From JAFGMR01 sp964632755 (lineage in GTDB: Archaea; Halobacteriota; Methanosarcinia; Methanotrichales; Methanotrichaceae), in NCBI GenBank assembly GCA_964632755.1, contig CAZWDT010000005.1, positions 1 through 60,875 on the forward strand: a stretch of 60,875 nucleotides of DNA, given 5' to 3'. Position numbers and translations under genes: made by a program. Every line of letters starts with the position of its first letter. The stretch's first letter is position 1. Below the pieces are notes generated by a model. It did no database searches. It was not told where the DNA came from and saw only the letters and a program-made list of their open reading frames with translations. Below, piece by piece: positions 16,773-25,291 of the stretch.

Positions 16773-17597
16773 ATGGATTACAGGGAGGTTGGGACGACCA
16801 GGGAGGTCAGACGCGAGGATCCCATCTACTTTTCTACCCGCTACATCATAGTGCTAGAGGAGGAGCCATCCATCTACGCCGTGGATCCCGCGGAGGAGAC
16901 GGGCTTTCTACGCGCTTCGCGCTCCAACAAGCTCCTTGCCGCGCCTGGCGAGGTGATATACAATCCATTTCCCGTGGACACAAGGGACAGGGCTGCTCTT
17001 ATCGAGTGGGCCTCTAGGTTCTGCGGCGAAGAGGTGAAGGCCGTCGTCTTTCGGGGAGTGGATGAGCACCTAACCTTCGTATATGAGCCAGATCTAAAGG
17101 CGATAACCGATGTCGAGATACTCGACGTCGTCCCGCCCGAGCCCTCCTGGCTCGTCCAGACGATCGATGGCCTGAAGGCATCCGGCATGATAGGGGACCT
17201 TGCCATGCGTTTCTCAAGCCGCGTACTGGACTTGAGCCAGTACTGGGGCGATGACGTCTACTATCCTTGCACGGCATCCGGGCTTGGCAAGTCATTGGAC
17301 TCGGATAGGGTGGATGTAGAAGACCCCCTGATAGTGGGCTGCGAGATATCGAGGGAGGTCTTTCGGGCCGCCTATCCGGGAAAGAATCATAGGTTCATCA
17401 ACACCTGCCCAGTCTCGCACCCCGATCTCCGGCCTAAGGGGCCGTTTGTCACCCGTTGTTGTCGCTCAGAGCGCCGCGGATTGACGAGGATCGACGGTCA
17501 TACAGGCGTTCTCGTTCATTGGGGGGACGGAGCCCCTCAGATATATGAGGCGATAAGATGTCTGAAAGAGGAGCTAGACCGCGAATTGCCCTCGTGA
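16773..17597 (+). CDS. Conserved hypothetical protein in dehydratase/dehydrogenase operon
   Basis: I do not recognise a family for this 274-residue protein. It is soluble, with no signal or membrane segment. Notable stretches are FSTRYIIVLEEEPSIYAVDP, VVPPEPSWLVQTIDGLKASG, CEISREVFRAAYPG, NTCPVSHPDL and TRCCRSERRGL, with several cysteines late in the protein. It begins eight bases after the small-subunit stop and its last 40 bases overlap the next gene, so the three are surely co-transcribed. That hints at a role beside the 2-oxoacid chain-elongation enzymes, but no activity can be read from the sequence. Confidence 0.8.
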   Translation: MDYREVGTTREVRREDPIYFSTRYIIVLEEEPSIYAVDPAEETGFLRASRSNKLLAAPGEVIYNPFPVDTRDRAALIEWASRFCGEEVKAVVFRGVDEHLTFVYEPDLKAITDVEILDVVPPEPSWLVQTIDGLKASGMIGDLAMRFSSRVLDLSQYWGDDVYYPCTASGLGKSLDSDRVDVEDPLIVGCEISREVFRAAYPGKNHRFINTCPVSHPDLRPKGPFVTRCCRSERRGLTRIDGHTGVLVHWGDGAPQIYEAIRCLKEELDRELPS

Positions 17598-18547
17598 AGG
17601 GAGACGGCATTGGCCCGGAGGTAATCGAGAGCGCTCTCGCCGTCCTGGAGGCAGCGGGGGCAGAGCTCGACCTCGTTCCTGTCAAAGTCGGATACGGCCG
17701 CTGGAAGAGGACAGGGGTTGCCATGGCGCCAGAGGATCTGGAGGCGATGGGGGAATGCCGAGGAGTCCTCTTCGGGGCGATTACGACGCCGCCGGATCCC
17801 AGCTACAGGAGCGTGCTCTTGGCCATCAGAAAGGGCCTCGACCTCTACGCCAACATCAGGCCCTTCCAGGACGCTGGAATGGACCTTTTGATTGTTCGGG
17901 AGAACACCGAGGGGCTTTACTCGGGAATCGAGGAGGTCGGGGTGGACCGGTCGACGACGCTGCGCGTGATCACCAGAAGGGGATCAAAGCGGATCGCAGA
18001 GGCTGCTTGCAAGCTTGCCAAGGGCCGAAAGCTCACGATCGTGCATAAGTCAAACGTCCTAAAGAGCGACGTTCTCTTCCTTCGAACCTGCCGCGAGGTT
18101 GCAGGGGCCGCAGGCGTCGAGCGCGAGGATATGCTCGTTGACGCTGCCGCATACAACATGGTGAAAGATCCCCGCCGCTTTCAGCTGATGGTTGCAACGA
18201 ACCTCTTCGGGGACATATTGAGCGATCTAGCTGCAGGCCTTGCGGGAAGCCTGGGGCTTTGCGCAAGCGCTAACCTCGGCGACTCCCACGCCCTCTTCGA
18301 GCCGATCCACGGAAGCGCGCCCGATATCGCAGGCCACGGGATCGCAAATCCCGTCGGAGCTATACGAAGCGCGGCGATGATGCTCGACTGGCTCGGCGAT
18401 GATGAGAGGGCGAAGACGATCGAGGAGGCCGTCCTCTGGGCGCTAGGGCGCGGGTATCGGACACCGGATCTCGGCGGGCGATGCGGTACAGCGGATGTAA
18501 CGGCCGCGGTGGCGGGGAGGGTGGAAGAGCTAGCATCGGGAGGGTAG
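17558..18547 (+). CDS. Isopropylmalate/homoisocitrate dehydrogenase family
   Basis: This 329-residue NAD(P)-dependent beta-decarboxylating dehydrogenase fits the LeuB/AksF group, which acts after the aconitase-type isomerase in leucine or coenzyme B precursor synthesis. Motifs are VKGDGIGPEVI, the substrate segment LDLYANIRPF, VRENTEGLYSGIEEVG, KSNVLKSDVLFL with the catalytic lysine, NLFGDILSDLAAGLAGSLGL, and the cofactor region HGSAPDIAGHGIANPVGAI. RENTEGLYSGIE is shared by LeuB-like and homoisocitrate enzymes, so I leave the substrate open. It overlaps the preceding unknown gene by 40 bases. Confidence 0.9.
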   Translation: MSERGARPRIALVKGDGIGPEVIESALAVLEAAGAELDLVPVKVGYGRWKRTGVAMAPEDLEAMGECRGVLFGAITTPPDPSYRSVLLAIRKGLDLYANIRPFQDAGMDLLIVRENTEGLYSGIEEVGVDRSTTLRVITRRGSKRIAEAACKLAKGRKLTIVHKSNVLKSDVLFLRTCREVAGAAGVEREDMLVDAAAYNMVKDPRRFQLMVATNLFGDILSDLAAGLAGSLGLCASANLGDSHALFEPIHGSAPDIAGHGIANPVGAIRSAAMMLDWLGDDERAKTIEEAVLWALGRGYRTPDLGGRCGTADVTAAVAGRVEELASGG

Positions 18548-18574
18548 TGAAGGCAAGGGAGCAATATCAAGTGT

Positions 18575-19084
18575 ATGATATCCGGCAGACTATCAAAGGA
18601 ACTTCGCAATGAGCTTCGTTTGGCAAAGGGGAAGAATTCCCTCATCTTCGCATTGGGAACATCTCATAGCGAGATCACAAGGCTCATCGAATCTTTGGGA
18701 TTGGAGGCCTACGAGATTGACCTTCGAGTGGAAGGAAGGAGGTTTCTGAAGATACTGTATAGATGGGAGGAGACTTCTGAAAACACGGTCTACCTAGCTC
18801 ATGACATCTCAAGCCAGTTTCCCTGGATACTTGTATATATCAACCTGCACCGGGACCTGCTCTACGATATCAAACGGCCCGTGGTCATGATTGTAAGCCT
18901 ATATGAGATCATTACGATACAGAAGAATGCCCCTGACTTCTACCGCTTCAGGAGCCGAACATATGATTTTAGCGATGAAGAGGCCGGATCCTCGCCGGAG
19001 CTCCTGAGGCTAGGCAGGAATAGCCATGCGGCCAAGGCAGGTTATCTCGCCTCCAAGAATCCAGAGATGGATGACCCTGGCTGA
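18575..19084 (+). CDS. Orphan N-terminal domain of a STAND-like protein
   Basis: This 169-residue protein resembles the N-terminal domain of large archaeal/bacterial STAND-type or TPR proteins. It opens with a basic helix ISGRLSKELRNELRLAKG, then strands such as SLIFALGTSHSEITRLIESL, ENTVYLAHDISSQFPWIL and NLHRDLLYDIKRPVVMIVSL, ending with APDFYRFRSRTYDFS. That APDF.x.R...(Y/F)DF pattern is the family hallmark. There is no Walker A and no downstream TPR or caspase-like domain, so this is either a stand-alone inactive domain or the remnant of a bigger gene. It starts 28 bases after the dehydrogenase gene. Confidence 0.6.
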   Translation: MISGRLSKELRNELRLAKGKNSLIFALGTSHSEITRLIESLGLEAYEIDLRVEGRRFLKILYRWEETSENTVYLAHDISSQFPWILVYINLHRDLLYDIKRPVVMIVSLYEIITIQKNAPDFYRFRSRTYDFSDEEAGSSPELLRLGRNSHAAKAGYLASKNPEMDDPG

Positions 19085-19085
19085 A

Positions 19086-19104
19086 GCCGGGGAAGGCCCC
19101 CGGC
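19086..19104. terminator. GC-rich hairpin between convergent genes
   Basis: GCCGGGG (19086-19092) pairs perfectly with CCCCGGC (19098-19104) across five bases. It begins two bases after the stop of the STAND-like gene and lies 13 bases past the stop of the convergent C45 gene, so it could end both transcripts. Confidence 0.5.
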
Positions 19105-19116
19105 CCCCCCCCATCG

Positions 19117-20559
19117 CTACTCGCCCATCCCTATCGTGAACCGATTCCACGAGCGGGTCGGAAACGAGGTCAGATATCCCTTAAGGTACCCGAACTGGGG
19201 ATGCTCCTCCAGGAACTCGTCTGCATCGAAGGCAATGCCGGATGGCGCGCCCCACCTGGCATCGAAGGACATATTGGCGGCCATGCTGGAGTTAGTCACC
19301 TTCCCGTCATAGGTGCCCATGGGGCGGAATGGGATGCGGTCGGCAGTCGGATTGGGATCGAGCTCATAATGGCCCTCGACCGTCCGGGACGACGGCGTCT
19401 CCTCCTCTAGCCAGACATCGTAGAGGTCTGCGAGGATGACCTTGCCCGCCTCTGGACCGATCCTTCCTTTATGCACCTCCATCAGCTGTGGAAGCCGCAC
19501 CATCCGGGATCCAACTCCTGAACGAACATCCCAAGGATTGAGGTTCGAGCACTCGAAGTTCCTGATTCTGGCATCCTCAACCGAGTTTGCGCCGATGAAG
19601 TAGCCGTCTGTGGCCTTAGTGACGTTGAAGAACTTGAGCCCCTGCTCAAACCTCATGATCTCCCCTGTCTTGATATCCCCGACAAGCCAGCTGTTGGCAA
19701 ACCCGCCGCTTCGGTTGTCGTTCATGATGGAGACGAACGAGTCGAGGGAATCCGCATACTGGGCAGCCTTCCTGAGCCTGTAGAAGGCAGGGGACGCATT
19801 TCCCTTGTACTGGTTGAATGTGCGAATCGTCGTCTCGGTGATCATGAGGCCGGCGTCCGTAACCAGGAAGTCGGTCGAGCTGTCGAGAAGGCCAGGAGCG
19901 GTCTGCATGAGGATCCGGTGTCCGGACTCAGGCACAACGTCAGAGATGATATGGAAGAACCGGGCCCTCTCGTAGACGGTCCAAGTGTTATGCGCAATCA
20001 CGATCTCGCCGCCTTCTGTGTACGATCCCGTGGCGATGAATGCGCTGCAAGAATCGGTCTCCATGTCCATCTTCTTATAATAATCTGACTTAACAGAAGG
20101 CCACCAGTACCCGATCAGCTCCTTGTAGGCATTCCAGCCGAGGATCTCCTCGAAGGTGACGTTGTACCCCCTGGCCTTGGCCCCATCTGCAATCCCGTTC
20201 ATCTCGGTCAGATACTCCTCGTCGATATGCGGAGGATACATCCTGACTGCTGCATCGATGAAGAACTCGAAGGGCTCTCCTGTATCGTGATAGGTCAGAT
20301 ACCGCATGGACCGCATGATCTCAGCGATCTCTGGAGCCATGAGGTACCCGTGCTGAAACCCGCGTTCATACGGGGCCCCTTCTGTATGCAGATATGTCCA
20401 TCCATCCTGTTCAAACCTGTACCCTGCACCGTCCGGAGATCTCGTCTCGTTCTCGTATCCCCTGGCCGGAGACGAGCTCAGAAGACAAGCAATCGAAATA
20501 ATAAAAATAGCGTTTCCCATAACCCATCGAACATGTGGCCTACCGTCTGCGTATGACAT
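19117..20559 (-). CDS. Secreted C45-family hydrolase/acyltransferase
   Basis: This 480-residue protein has an N-terminal signal-type segment (GNAIFIISIACLLSSSPARG) and a C45 (acyl-CoA:isopenicillin N acyltransferase / phospholipase-B-like) Ntn-hydrolase domain. The family entry is GAPYERGFQHGYLMAPEI near residue 60. The presumed self-processing nucleophile is the Cys in METDSCSAFIATG near residue 170, followed by VIAHNTW. Later parts include GFANSWLVGDIKTGEIMRFE. The substrate is unknown: such enzymes cleave amide or ester bonds and some act on lipids or peptides. It lies 246 bases downstream of the DUF11 gene on the same strand. A second C45 protein sits beyond the giant gene. Confidence 0.8.
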   Translation of the reverse strand: MSYADGRPHVRWVMGNAIFIISIACLLSSSPARGYENETRSPDGAGYRFEQDGWTYLHTEGAPYERGFQHGYLMAPEIAEIMRSMRYLTYHDTGEPFEFFIDAAVRMYPPHIDEEYLTEMNGIADGAKARGYNVTFEEILGWNAYKELIGYWWPSVKSDYYKKMDMETDSCSAFIATGSYTEGGEIVIAHNTWTVYERARFFHIISDVVPESGHRILMQTAPGLLDSSTDFLVTDAGLMITETTIRTFNQYKGNASPAFYRLRKAAQYADSLDSFVSIMNDNRSGGFANSWLVGDIKTGEIMRFEQGLKFFNVTKATDGYFIGANSVEDARIRNFECSNLNPWDVRSGVGSRMVRLPQLMEVHKGRIGPEAGKVILADLYDVWLEEETPSSRTVEGHYELDPNPTADRIPFRPMGTYDGKVTNSSMAANMSFDARWGAPSGIAFDADEFLEEHPQFGYLKGYLTSFPTRSWNRFTIGMGE

Positions 20560-20767
20560 GGTAATGATTCACCACTACAGTATAAAGAAGTTGAAGATAT
20601 ACATAGCTTCCCATACCTAGGTGCATGATGATCTGGGTGGATGAGATGGGAGATGGTCATCCAGCAAGGGATTTCATCATCCCTTCCCCCATGATGAGGG
20701 CTGATTCAATAGAAAGCTCGATGGAGTTCGAGTCCCTGATGATGACCCCCCCCCTTGTTGAGATCAG

Positions 20768-20790
20768 GTCAAGGGGAGATCCCCCTTGAC
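20768..20790 (-). terminator. Perfect 9-bp hairpin after DUF11 gene
   Basis: GTCAAGGGG (20768-20776) pairs with CCCCTTGAC (20782-20790) over a 5-base loop, 16 bases past the DUF11 stop on the minus strand. It probably separates the DUF11 transcript from the C45 gene. The rest of 20560-20767 holds an AT-rich stretch near 20580-20610 that can be the C45 promoter. Confidence 0.5.
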
Positions 20791-20805
20791 GTGGTCCCAT
20801 GACCT

Positions 20806-23800
20806 CTAGCTCTGGACGCAGATCGGGCACTCCTGCCCCCGCGCCGAGAGATCCCAGTCTGGCGGCTGCCATCCCTCGGTCTTGTTGCAGCCGCCGGCAA
20901 GCGAGCAGCTGAGCCAGTTGAGGTCCATCGGAAGCGCCGAAGAGGACTGTACCCATGATCCGCCGCACCTAGCTGTGACGTAGGCCCTGTTTATCGGCAC
21001 ATCGAGCACCTGGTTGATCCCAAGCCGTAGGTATACCGTCTGCGATTCTCCGACCGCTAGCGAGAGGACGGTCCAGTTCGCCCAGGAGAGGCTCTCGTGC
21101 AGATAGGAGGGCTCGGGATCGGATTCCCACAGGAACATCATTGCAGGCACCACATCTTGCAGATATACCGGCCCGAGCGTCCTGTTGCCGTCGTTTAGGA
21201 TGCTCAGCGTCAGGTTGACCACCGTTGGGTCGTCGTCGGCAAGCTCGGCGCATTGGTAGATCGTGATGTGTGGCTCATCGTGATACGTCACGTTCCCTAT
21301 GGCATCTGAGCGGTTGGAGTACTCGCCCGCTAGCCTCTGGGCCACATGGAAGCTTCCAATCTGCCGGCTGAGCGACTCGATCAGGGGAGAGCGATGCCCC
21401 TTTGCATCCGCTGGCCCGAGGGCGAGGTATGACGAATCCCTGCTCCCATCGAAGTCGGCCTCTACATCCATCTCGGTCCCGTCCTCGTCGACCTTAAGCC
21501 GGGAGTCCCTCTCCAGCCGGTCTGCGTACAGGTACGTCTCCTCTACGGCTTCAGAAGTGAGGTGGTTCTTTATGCCGGTCCTCTCGGTCCATTGATCTGC
21601 ATAGGCCAGAGATCGGCCCCCTGGGAGCGGAAACTCGAATGGATGATATACGGCGGAGAGGCTGCTCTCCTCCCGAATAGACCGGTTGCTCCTCTGAAGG
21701 GCCAACATCTCCTCTTTTGCGTAGCTGCCGCTTCCGCTCTCTCGAAGGCTCACCTCGGTTCCCGTCTCTCCGCTTACAGTGACGACGCTTGAGCCTGACT
21801 GCGCTCCAGTCTCCCGGCTCGATATGGTGGCGGTGTTAGAGATCGTGTAAGGCTGCTCCTCTGTCGAGAAGCCCTTCCAGGAGTTGACAAAGCCGCTACC
21901 TGTTGCGCTCTGTTCGAGGTTGAAGCTGATGTTTGCGGACTCAGGCACCTTCACAATGATGCTGATCTGGCCGCCCTCGCCCGGTCGCAGCGTGCCGATG
22001 GTCCACCGGTTGTTGGTGCCGGGGTCAGGCAGAGGGGAGAGGGAGAGGATCTCGATCCCCGCGGGATAGCTCTCTTGGATTACCACATCGTGCAGATCGA
22101 GGGTACCCTCGTTTCTGTAGGTGATGGTGTAAACGAACCCATCGCCAGCGGCAACGACCTGGACGGACGCGGTCTTGGTCAGGCCGAGACGAGGCGCAGT
22201 GCTGGCGATAGTGGTATAGACGGTGTCGCAGATCCCAGCTCCAACGCAGGCCGTGTTCTCCAATACGTACCCGTCGGGGAGGCTCGAGTCGACCGTGGCC
22301 CTTACGAGAATCCGCCTTGACTGGCCGCCTGGGATATCGCCAACCGCTATGTAGCAGTTGCCCGGACCTGTGCAGGGAATCGGCTGCCATGTGGAGCCGT
22401 CTGTGGAGTACTCTATCGATTGTAGGCCGGAGGGAAGGATCTCTCTTACGCTGACGCCGGTTGCGGCCGTCCCTCCGTTATTCTTGACCAGTATCTCATA
22501 ATTAATCTGGGACCCTGCGGCGATCTGCGCCGGCCCGGCCTTGACGATCTCAAGGACGTTTGAGCTCACAAGCGTATCTGCATAGTCCGAGTCGGATGAG
22601 TACTGGCTCGTAACATCGACTGTATTGGTCAATATCGTCCCTTCGGGGAGGCTCGTGTCAACCGTGGCCCTGATGAGGACGTTTCTCGTCTCCCCAACCA
22701 CGATATCGACGAGATCTATCGTGTCGCCGGACGCGTATGGATTCCAGATGCTCCCATCAAAGGAGTACTGGGGATCGATTAATCCGGAAGGGAGGTTATC
22801 CACGAGGGTTGCGAGCGACTCGGTCCGAGTGCCGTCGTTTTCGACATCTATGCTGTAAGAGATCTCTTCCCCTGGCGATATCCGGGCCGGAGCATCCTTG
22901 TCCACGTATAGCCTGGGAGCGTCCCAGATCTGATTGGAGACGCTGTCGCACCTCACTACTATGACATAGCTTCCGGATGCTCCTGTGATGCAGGCCTCGT
23001 TCGTCAGATAGGTGCCATGGGGGGCACTGGAGCTGACCTGTCCCTTGATGTATACGTATTCCCTGCTCGTTGCACCGATACGACCGATGTAGATCGTATC
23101 GCCTGAGCTGTAGGCCTGCCAGGAGGTACGATCCCTGCTATACTGGACGTTCTCCAACCAGCTGGGTGGAAGCGTATCCTCTATCTCTACATCATGGGCA
23201 TCCTCGAGGCCGTCGTTCTTGACTTCGATCGTATACTCCAGAATCTCGCCAGGATTCACCATCCCATAGGGGGAAGACCACTTGTTTACGTATAGGCTTG
23301 CTACGCCCGTGATCTTCGTGCTAAGGCCATTCCCACGCCAGTATGAACCAGTTCCAGTCTCGCCGACCTTCACCAAAGCTTGGTTATAAAGGGTCCCATA
23401 AGTCGCAGTCACCGTTCCGCGAATGAAGAAGGTCCTGCTCGCGCCTGCCGAGAGGGGGCCAAAGGATATACGCTGCCCGGAGGAATAGCTGCTCCAGGAA
23501 GAACCGTCAATGGAGTACTCGACGTTATCAATCCCGTTTGGAATGAAGTCCATCACCTCGACATCGGCTACCGTGAACGATCCTCGATTCTCCGCGGTGA
23601 TCGTGTATGTGATCTGGTCTCCTGTATTCGCCTGGGATGGGCCGGTCTTATGTATATCCAAAGGCCAGACGGCTCGGATATCTAAATCATCGCAGCTTCC
23701 TCCATCGATGCACGCTCGGTTCGTTAGCGGAGTCCCTCCAGAGACGCTCTCGTCGATCTTTGCCTCGACTTCTATGTCCTTGATCGTTCCTGCGGGGATA

Positions 23801-24990
23801 TCTCCTAGGGGTATCGGATCGCCTGAGGTGTATGGCTGAAAGCTCGATCCTCCTATCGAGTACTTGGCATCCACCATGCCGCTCGGGAGGAGATCCCTTA
23901 TGGTGACTCCTGAAGCCAAACCGGACCCTGTATTCTCCACATTTATGATGAACATAGCAAAAGAGCCTATATCGATCCAGCTTGACCCCCATATCCACTT
24001 CTCTATGGTCAGATCTGGCGCACCTCCCGACCTCACCGTGGTGCTGGATGTGGCGCACTCCCCGCTGGCTAGACAGGCGCGATTGACGAGCTGTGTGCCA
24101 TCGCTCAGGGAGGCATCCACAGTCGCCTTGATGTAGAATATCCTCGATTCGCCGGGTCCGATATCGCCTAGATCAATGGGGCTTTTAGAAGCGTATGCCT
24201 TCCACGTAAGGCCGTCATGGGAGACGAAAGCCCCGTTCAGGCCTGCTGGCAGAGTATCGCTTGCCTCGACCCCTTCGGCCAAAGCACCGCCGGCGTTCCT
24301 CACCCGGACGGTGTAGACGATCTCCGAGCCGGGAAGAGCCGTCGCGGGTCCTGCCTTCTCGATTACGAGCAGGGCTTCATCGCTTACCCATACCGTGGTA
24401 ATCGTGGGGAAGCTCGCTGACTCGCCGCCGCAGCCGAGGAATAGGTCTTGGCTTGACCTCCAGCAGTCCTGGTGTTCCGAGCACGTGGCGTTCTCCTCGC
24501 AGCCTCTGCCCGAAATGGCGCTCCAGCTGATGATGAGGTCCTTAACCTCAAGGCTTCCGTTGCAAGGGAGGTCCCAACCAAGTGGATGGTCGTATGTGAT
24601 GTTGCTCTCGGGGGGGATGATTCCAAGGCAGATGCTCGTCATCTCAACATACTCGCCCTGACTCAATGAAAAGGTCAAGTAGGTCTGATTCCTTGAAACC
24701 GGTGCCCTGTTCGTAATGCTGAAGTGCAGAGTGGCCGGCATCGATCCCTTGCAGTTCTGGCAGGCCAGACTTCCGGGGGAGATCAGGTCGCCTTCTGCAT
24801 CTATCAACGAGATCCATGAGACGAAAGTCTCCTCCTCGGTGCAATTGAACTGGCAGTCTGGTACCAATGCGGCATCGCTTCCAGAGCCGCAGCCCAAAAG
24901 AAAGCTCATCAGAATAAAGATCGCCATCGATCTAATAATCGTGCCAGTAGGTCTCAGGCGTTGGATCGTTGGATTCGTTTGACGATACAT
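20806..24990 (-). CDS. Large exported protein with seven DUF11 repeats
   Basis: This protein of about 1,394 residues has an N-terminal hydrophobic export segment (MAIFILMSFLLGCGSGSDA, with a lipobox-like LLGC) and a Cys-rich N-terminal domain. Seven consecutive DUF11 units then start LLVIEKAGPATALPGSEIVY, LTIEKWIWGSS, LDIHKTGPSQ, LYVNKWSSPYG, LYVDKDAPAR, LEIVKAGPAQ and LGLTKTASVQ. DUF11 units are Ig-like domains that form rods on archaeal and bacterial surfaces. The last 330 residues are a different region ending in more Cys (CSLAGGCNKTEG; CPICVQS). I choose the ATG at 24990. The gene is divergent from the giant glycine-rich gene, so the two surface proteins may be co-regulated. No enzyme motif is seen. 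Confidence 0.85.
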   Translation of the reverse strand: MYRQTNPTIQRLRPTGTIIRSMAIFILMSFLLGCGSGSDAALVPDCQFNCTEEETFVSWISLIDAEGDLISPGSLACQNCKGSMPATLHFSITNRAPVSRNQTYLTFSLSQGEYVEMTSICLGIIPPESNITYDHPLGWDLPCNGSLEVKDLIISWSAISGRGCEENATCSEHQDCWRSSQDLFLGCGGESASFPTITTVWVSDEALLVIEKAGPATALPGSEIVYTVRVRNAGGALAEGVEASDTLPAGLNGAFVSHDGLTWKAYASKSPIDLGDIGPGESRIFYIKATVDASLSDGTQLVNRACLASGECATSSTTVRSGGAPDLTIEKWIWGSSWIDIGSFAMFIINVENTGSGLASGVTIRDLLPSGMVDAKYSIGGSSFQPYTSGDPIPLGDIPAGTIKDIEVEAKIDESVSGGTPLTNRACIDGGSCDDLDIRAVWPLDIHKTGPSQANTGDQITYTITAENRGSFTVADVEVMDFIPNGIDNVEYSIDGSSWSSYSSGQRISFGPLSAGASRTFFIRGTVTATYGTLYNQALVKVGETGTGSYWRGNGLSTKITGVASLYVNKWSSPYGMVNPGEILEYTIEVKNDGLEDAHDVEIEDTLPPSWLENVQYSRDRTSWQAYSSGDTIYIGRIGATSREYVYIKGQVSSSAPHGTYLTNEACITGASGSYVIVVRCDSVSNQIWDAPRLYVDKDAPARISPGEEISYSIDVENDGTRTESLATLVDNLPSGLIDPQYSFDGSIWNPYASGDTIDLVDIVVGETRNVLIRATVDTSLPEGTILTNTVDVTSQYSSDSDYADTLVSSNVLEIVKAGPAQIAAGSQINYEILVKNNGGTAATGVSVREILPSGLQSIEYSTDGSTWQPIPCTGPGNCYIAVGDIPGGQSRRILVRATVDSSLPDGYVLENTACVGAGICDTVYTTIASTAPRLGLTKTASVQVVAAGDGFVYTITYRNEGTLDLHDVVIQESYPAGIEILSLSPLPDPGTNNRWTIGTLRPGEGGQISIIVKVPESANISFNLEQSATGSGFVNSWKGFSTEEQPYTISNTATISSRETGAQSGSSVVTVSGETGTEVSLRESGSGSYAKEEMLALQRSNRSIREESSLSAVYHPFEFPLPGGRSLAYADQWTERTGIKNHLTSEAVEETYLYADRLERDSRLKVDEDGTEMDVEADFDGSRDSSYLALGPADAKGHRSPLIESLSRQIGSFHVAQRLAGEYSNRSDAIGNVTYHDEPHITIYQCAELADDDPTVVNLTLSILNDGNRTLGPVYLQDVVPAMMFLWESDPEPSYLHESLSWANWTVLSLAVGESQTVYLRLGINQVLDVPINRAYVTARCGGSWVQSSSALPMDLNWLSCSLAGGCNKTEGWQPPDWDLSARGQECPICVQS

Positions 24991-25226
24991 GCCACGATAC
25001 GTGGCGCGGCTATCTTTATGCAAAGTACGATGCAAGCATAATCCCTCCTGGTTGGCCAACCTACCGAGCTCGAACAAAACGGATTTACTTGATTTATGAT
25101 CATATATTACCTTTTCCGTTAAGATCATGCGTATTTCAGATACAATTTTAATATTTTCAGCAAGATAGTTGACCCTATGGAGCTATTCGATCACGTCCAG
25201 CGCTTCCCAAAGGGAAAAGCATAACG

Positions 25227-25236
25227 TTTATTTATG
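25227..25236 (+). promoter_or_regulatory. TATA box of the giant gene
   Basis: GTTTATTTAT follows a purine-rich GGGAAAAGC. Initiation about 25 bases on gives a leader of roughly 35 bases carrying the Shine-Dalgarno GGAGGG (25282-25287), four bases before the ATG at 25292. That site decides the start codon over the one at 25265. Confidence 0.55.
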
Positions 25237-25291
25237 ATCGAGCGAGAGATGGCCAGGGTTATGGATGGCCCCCATGCTCACGGAGGGAGAA

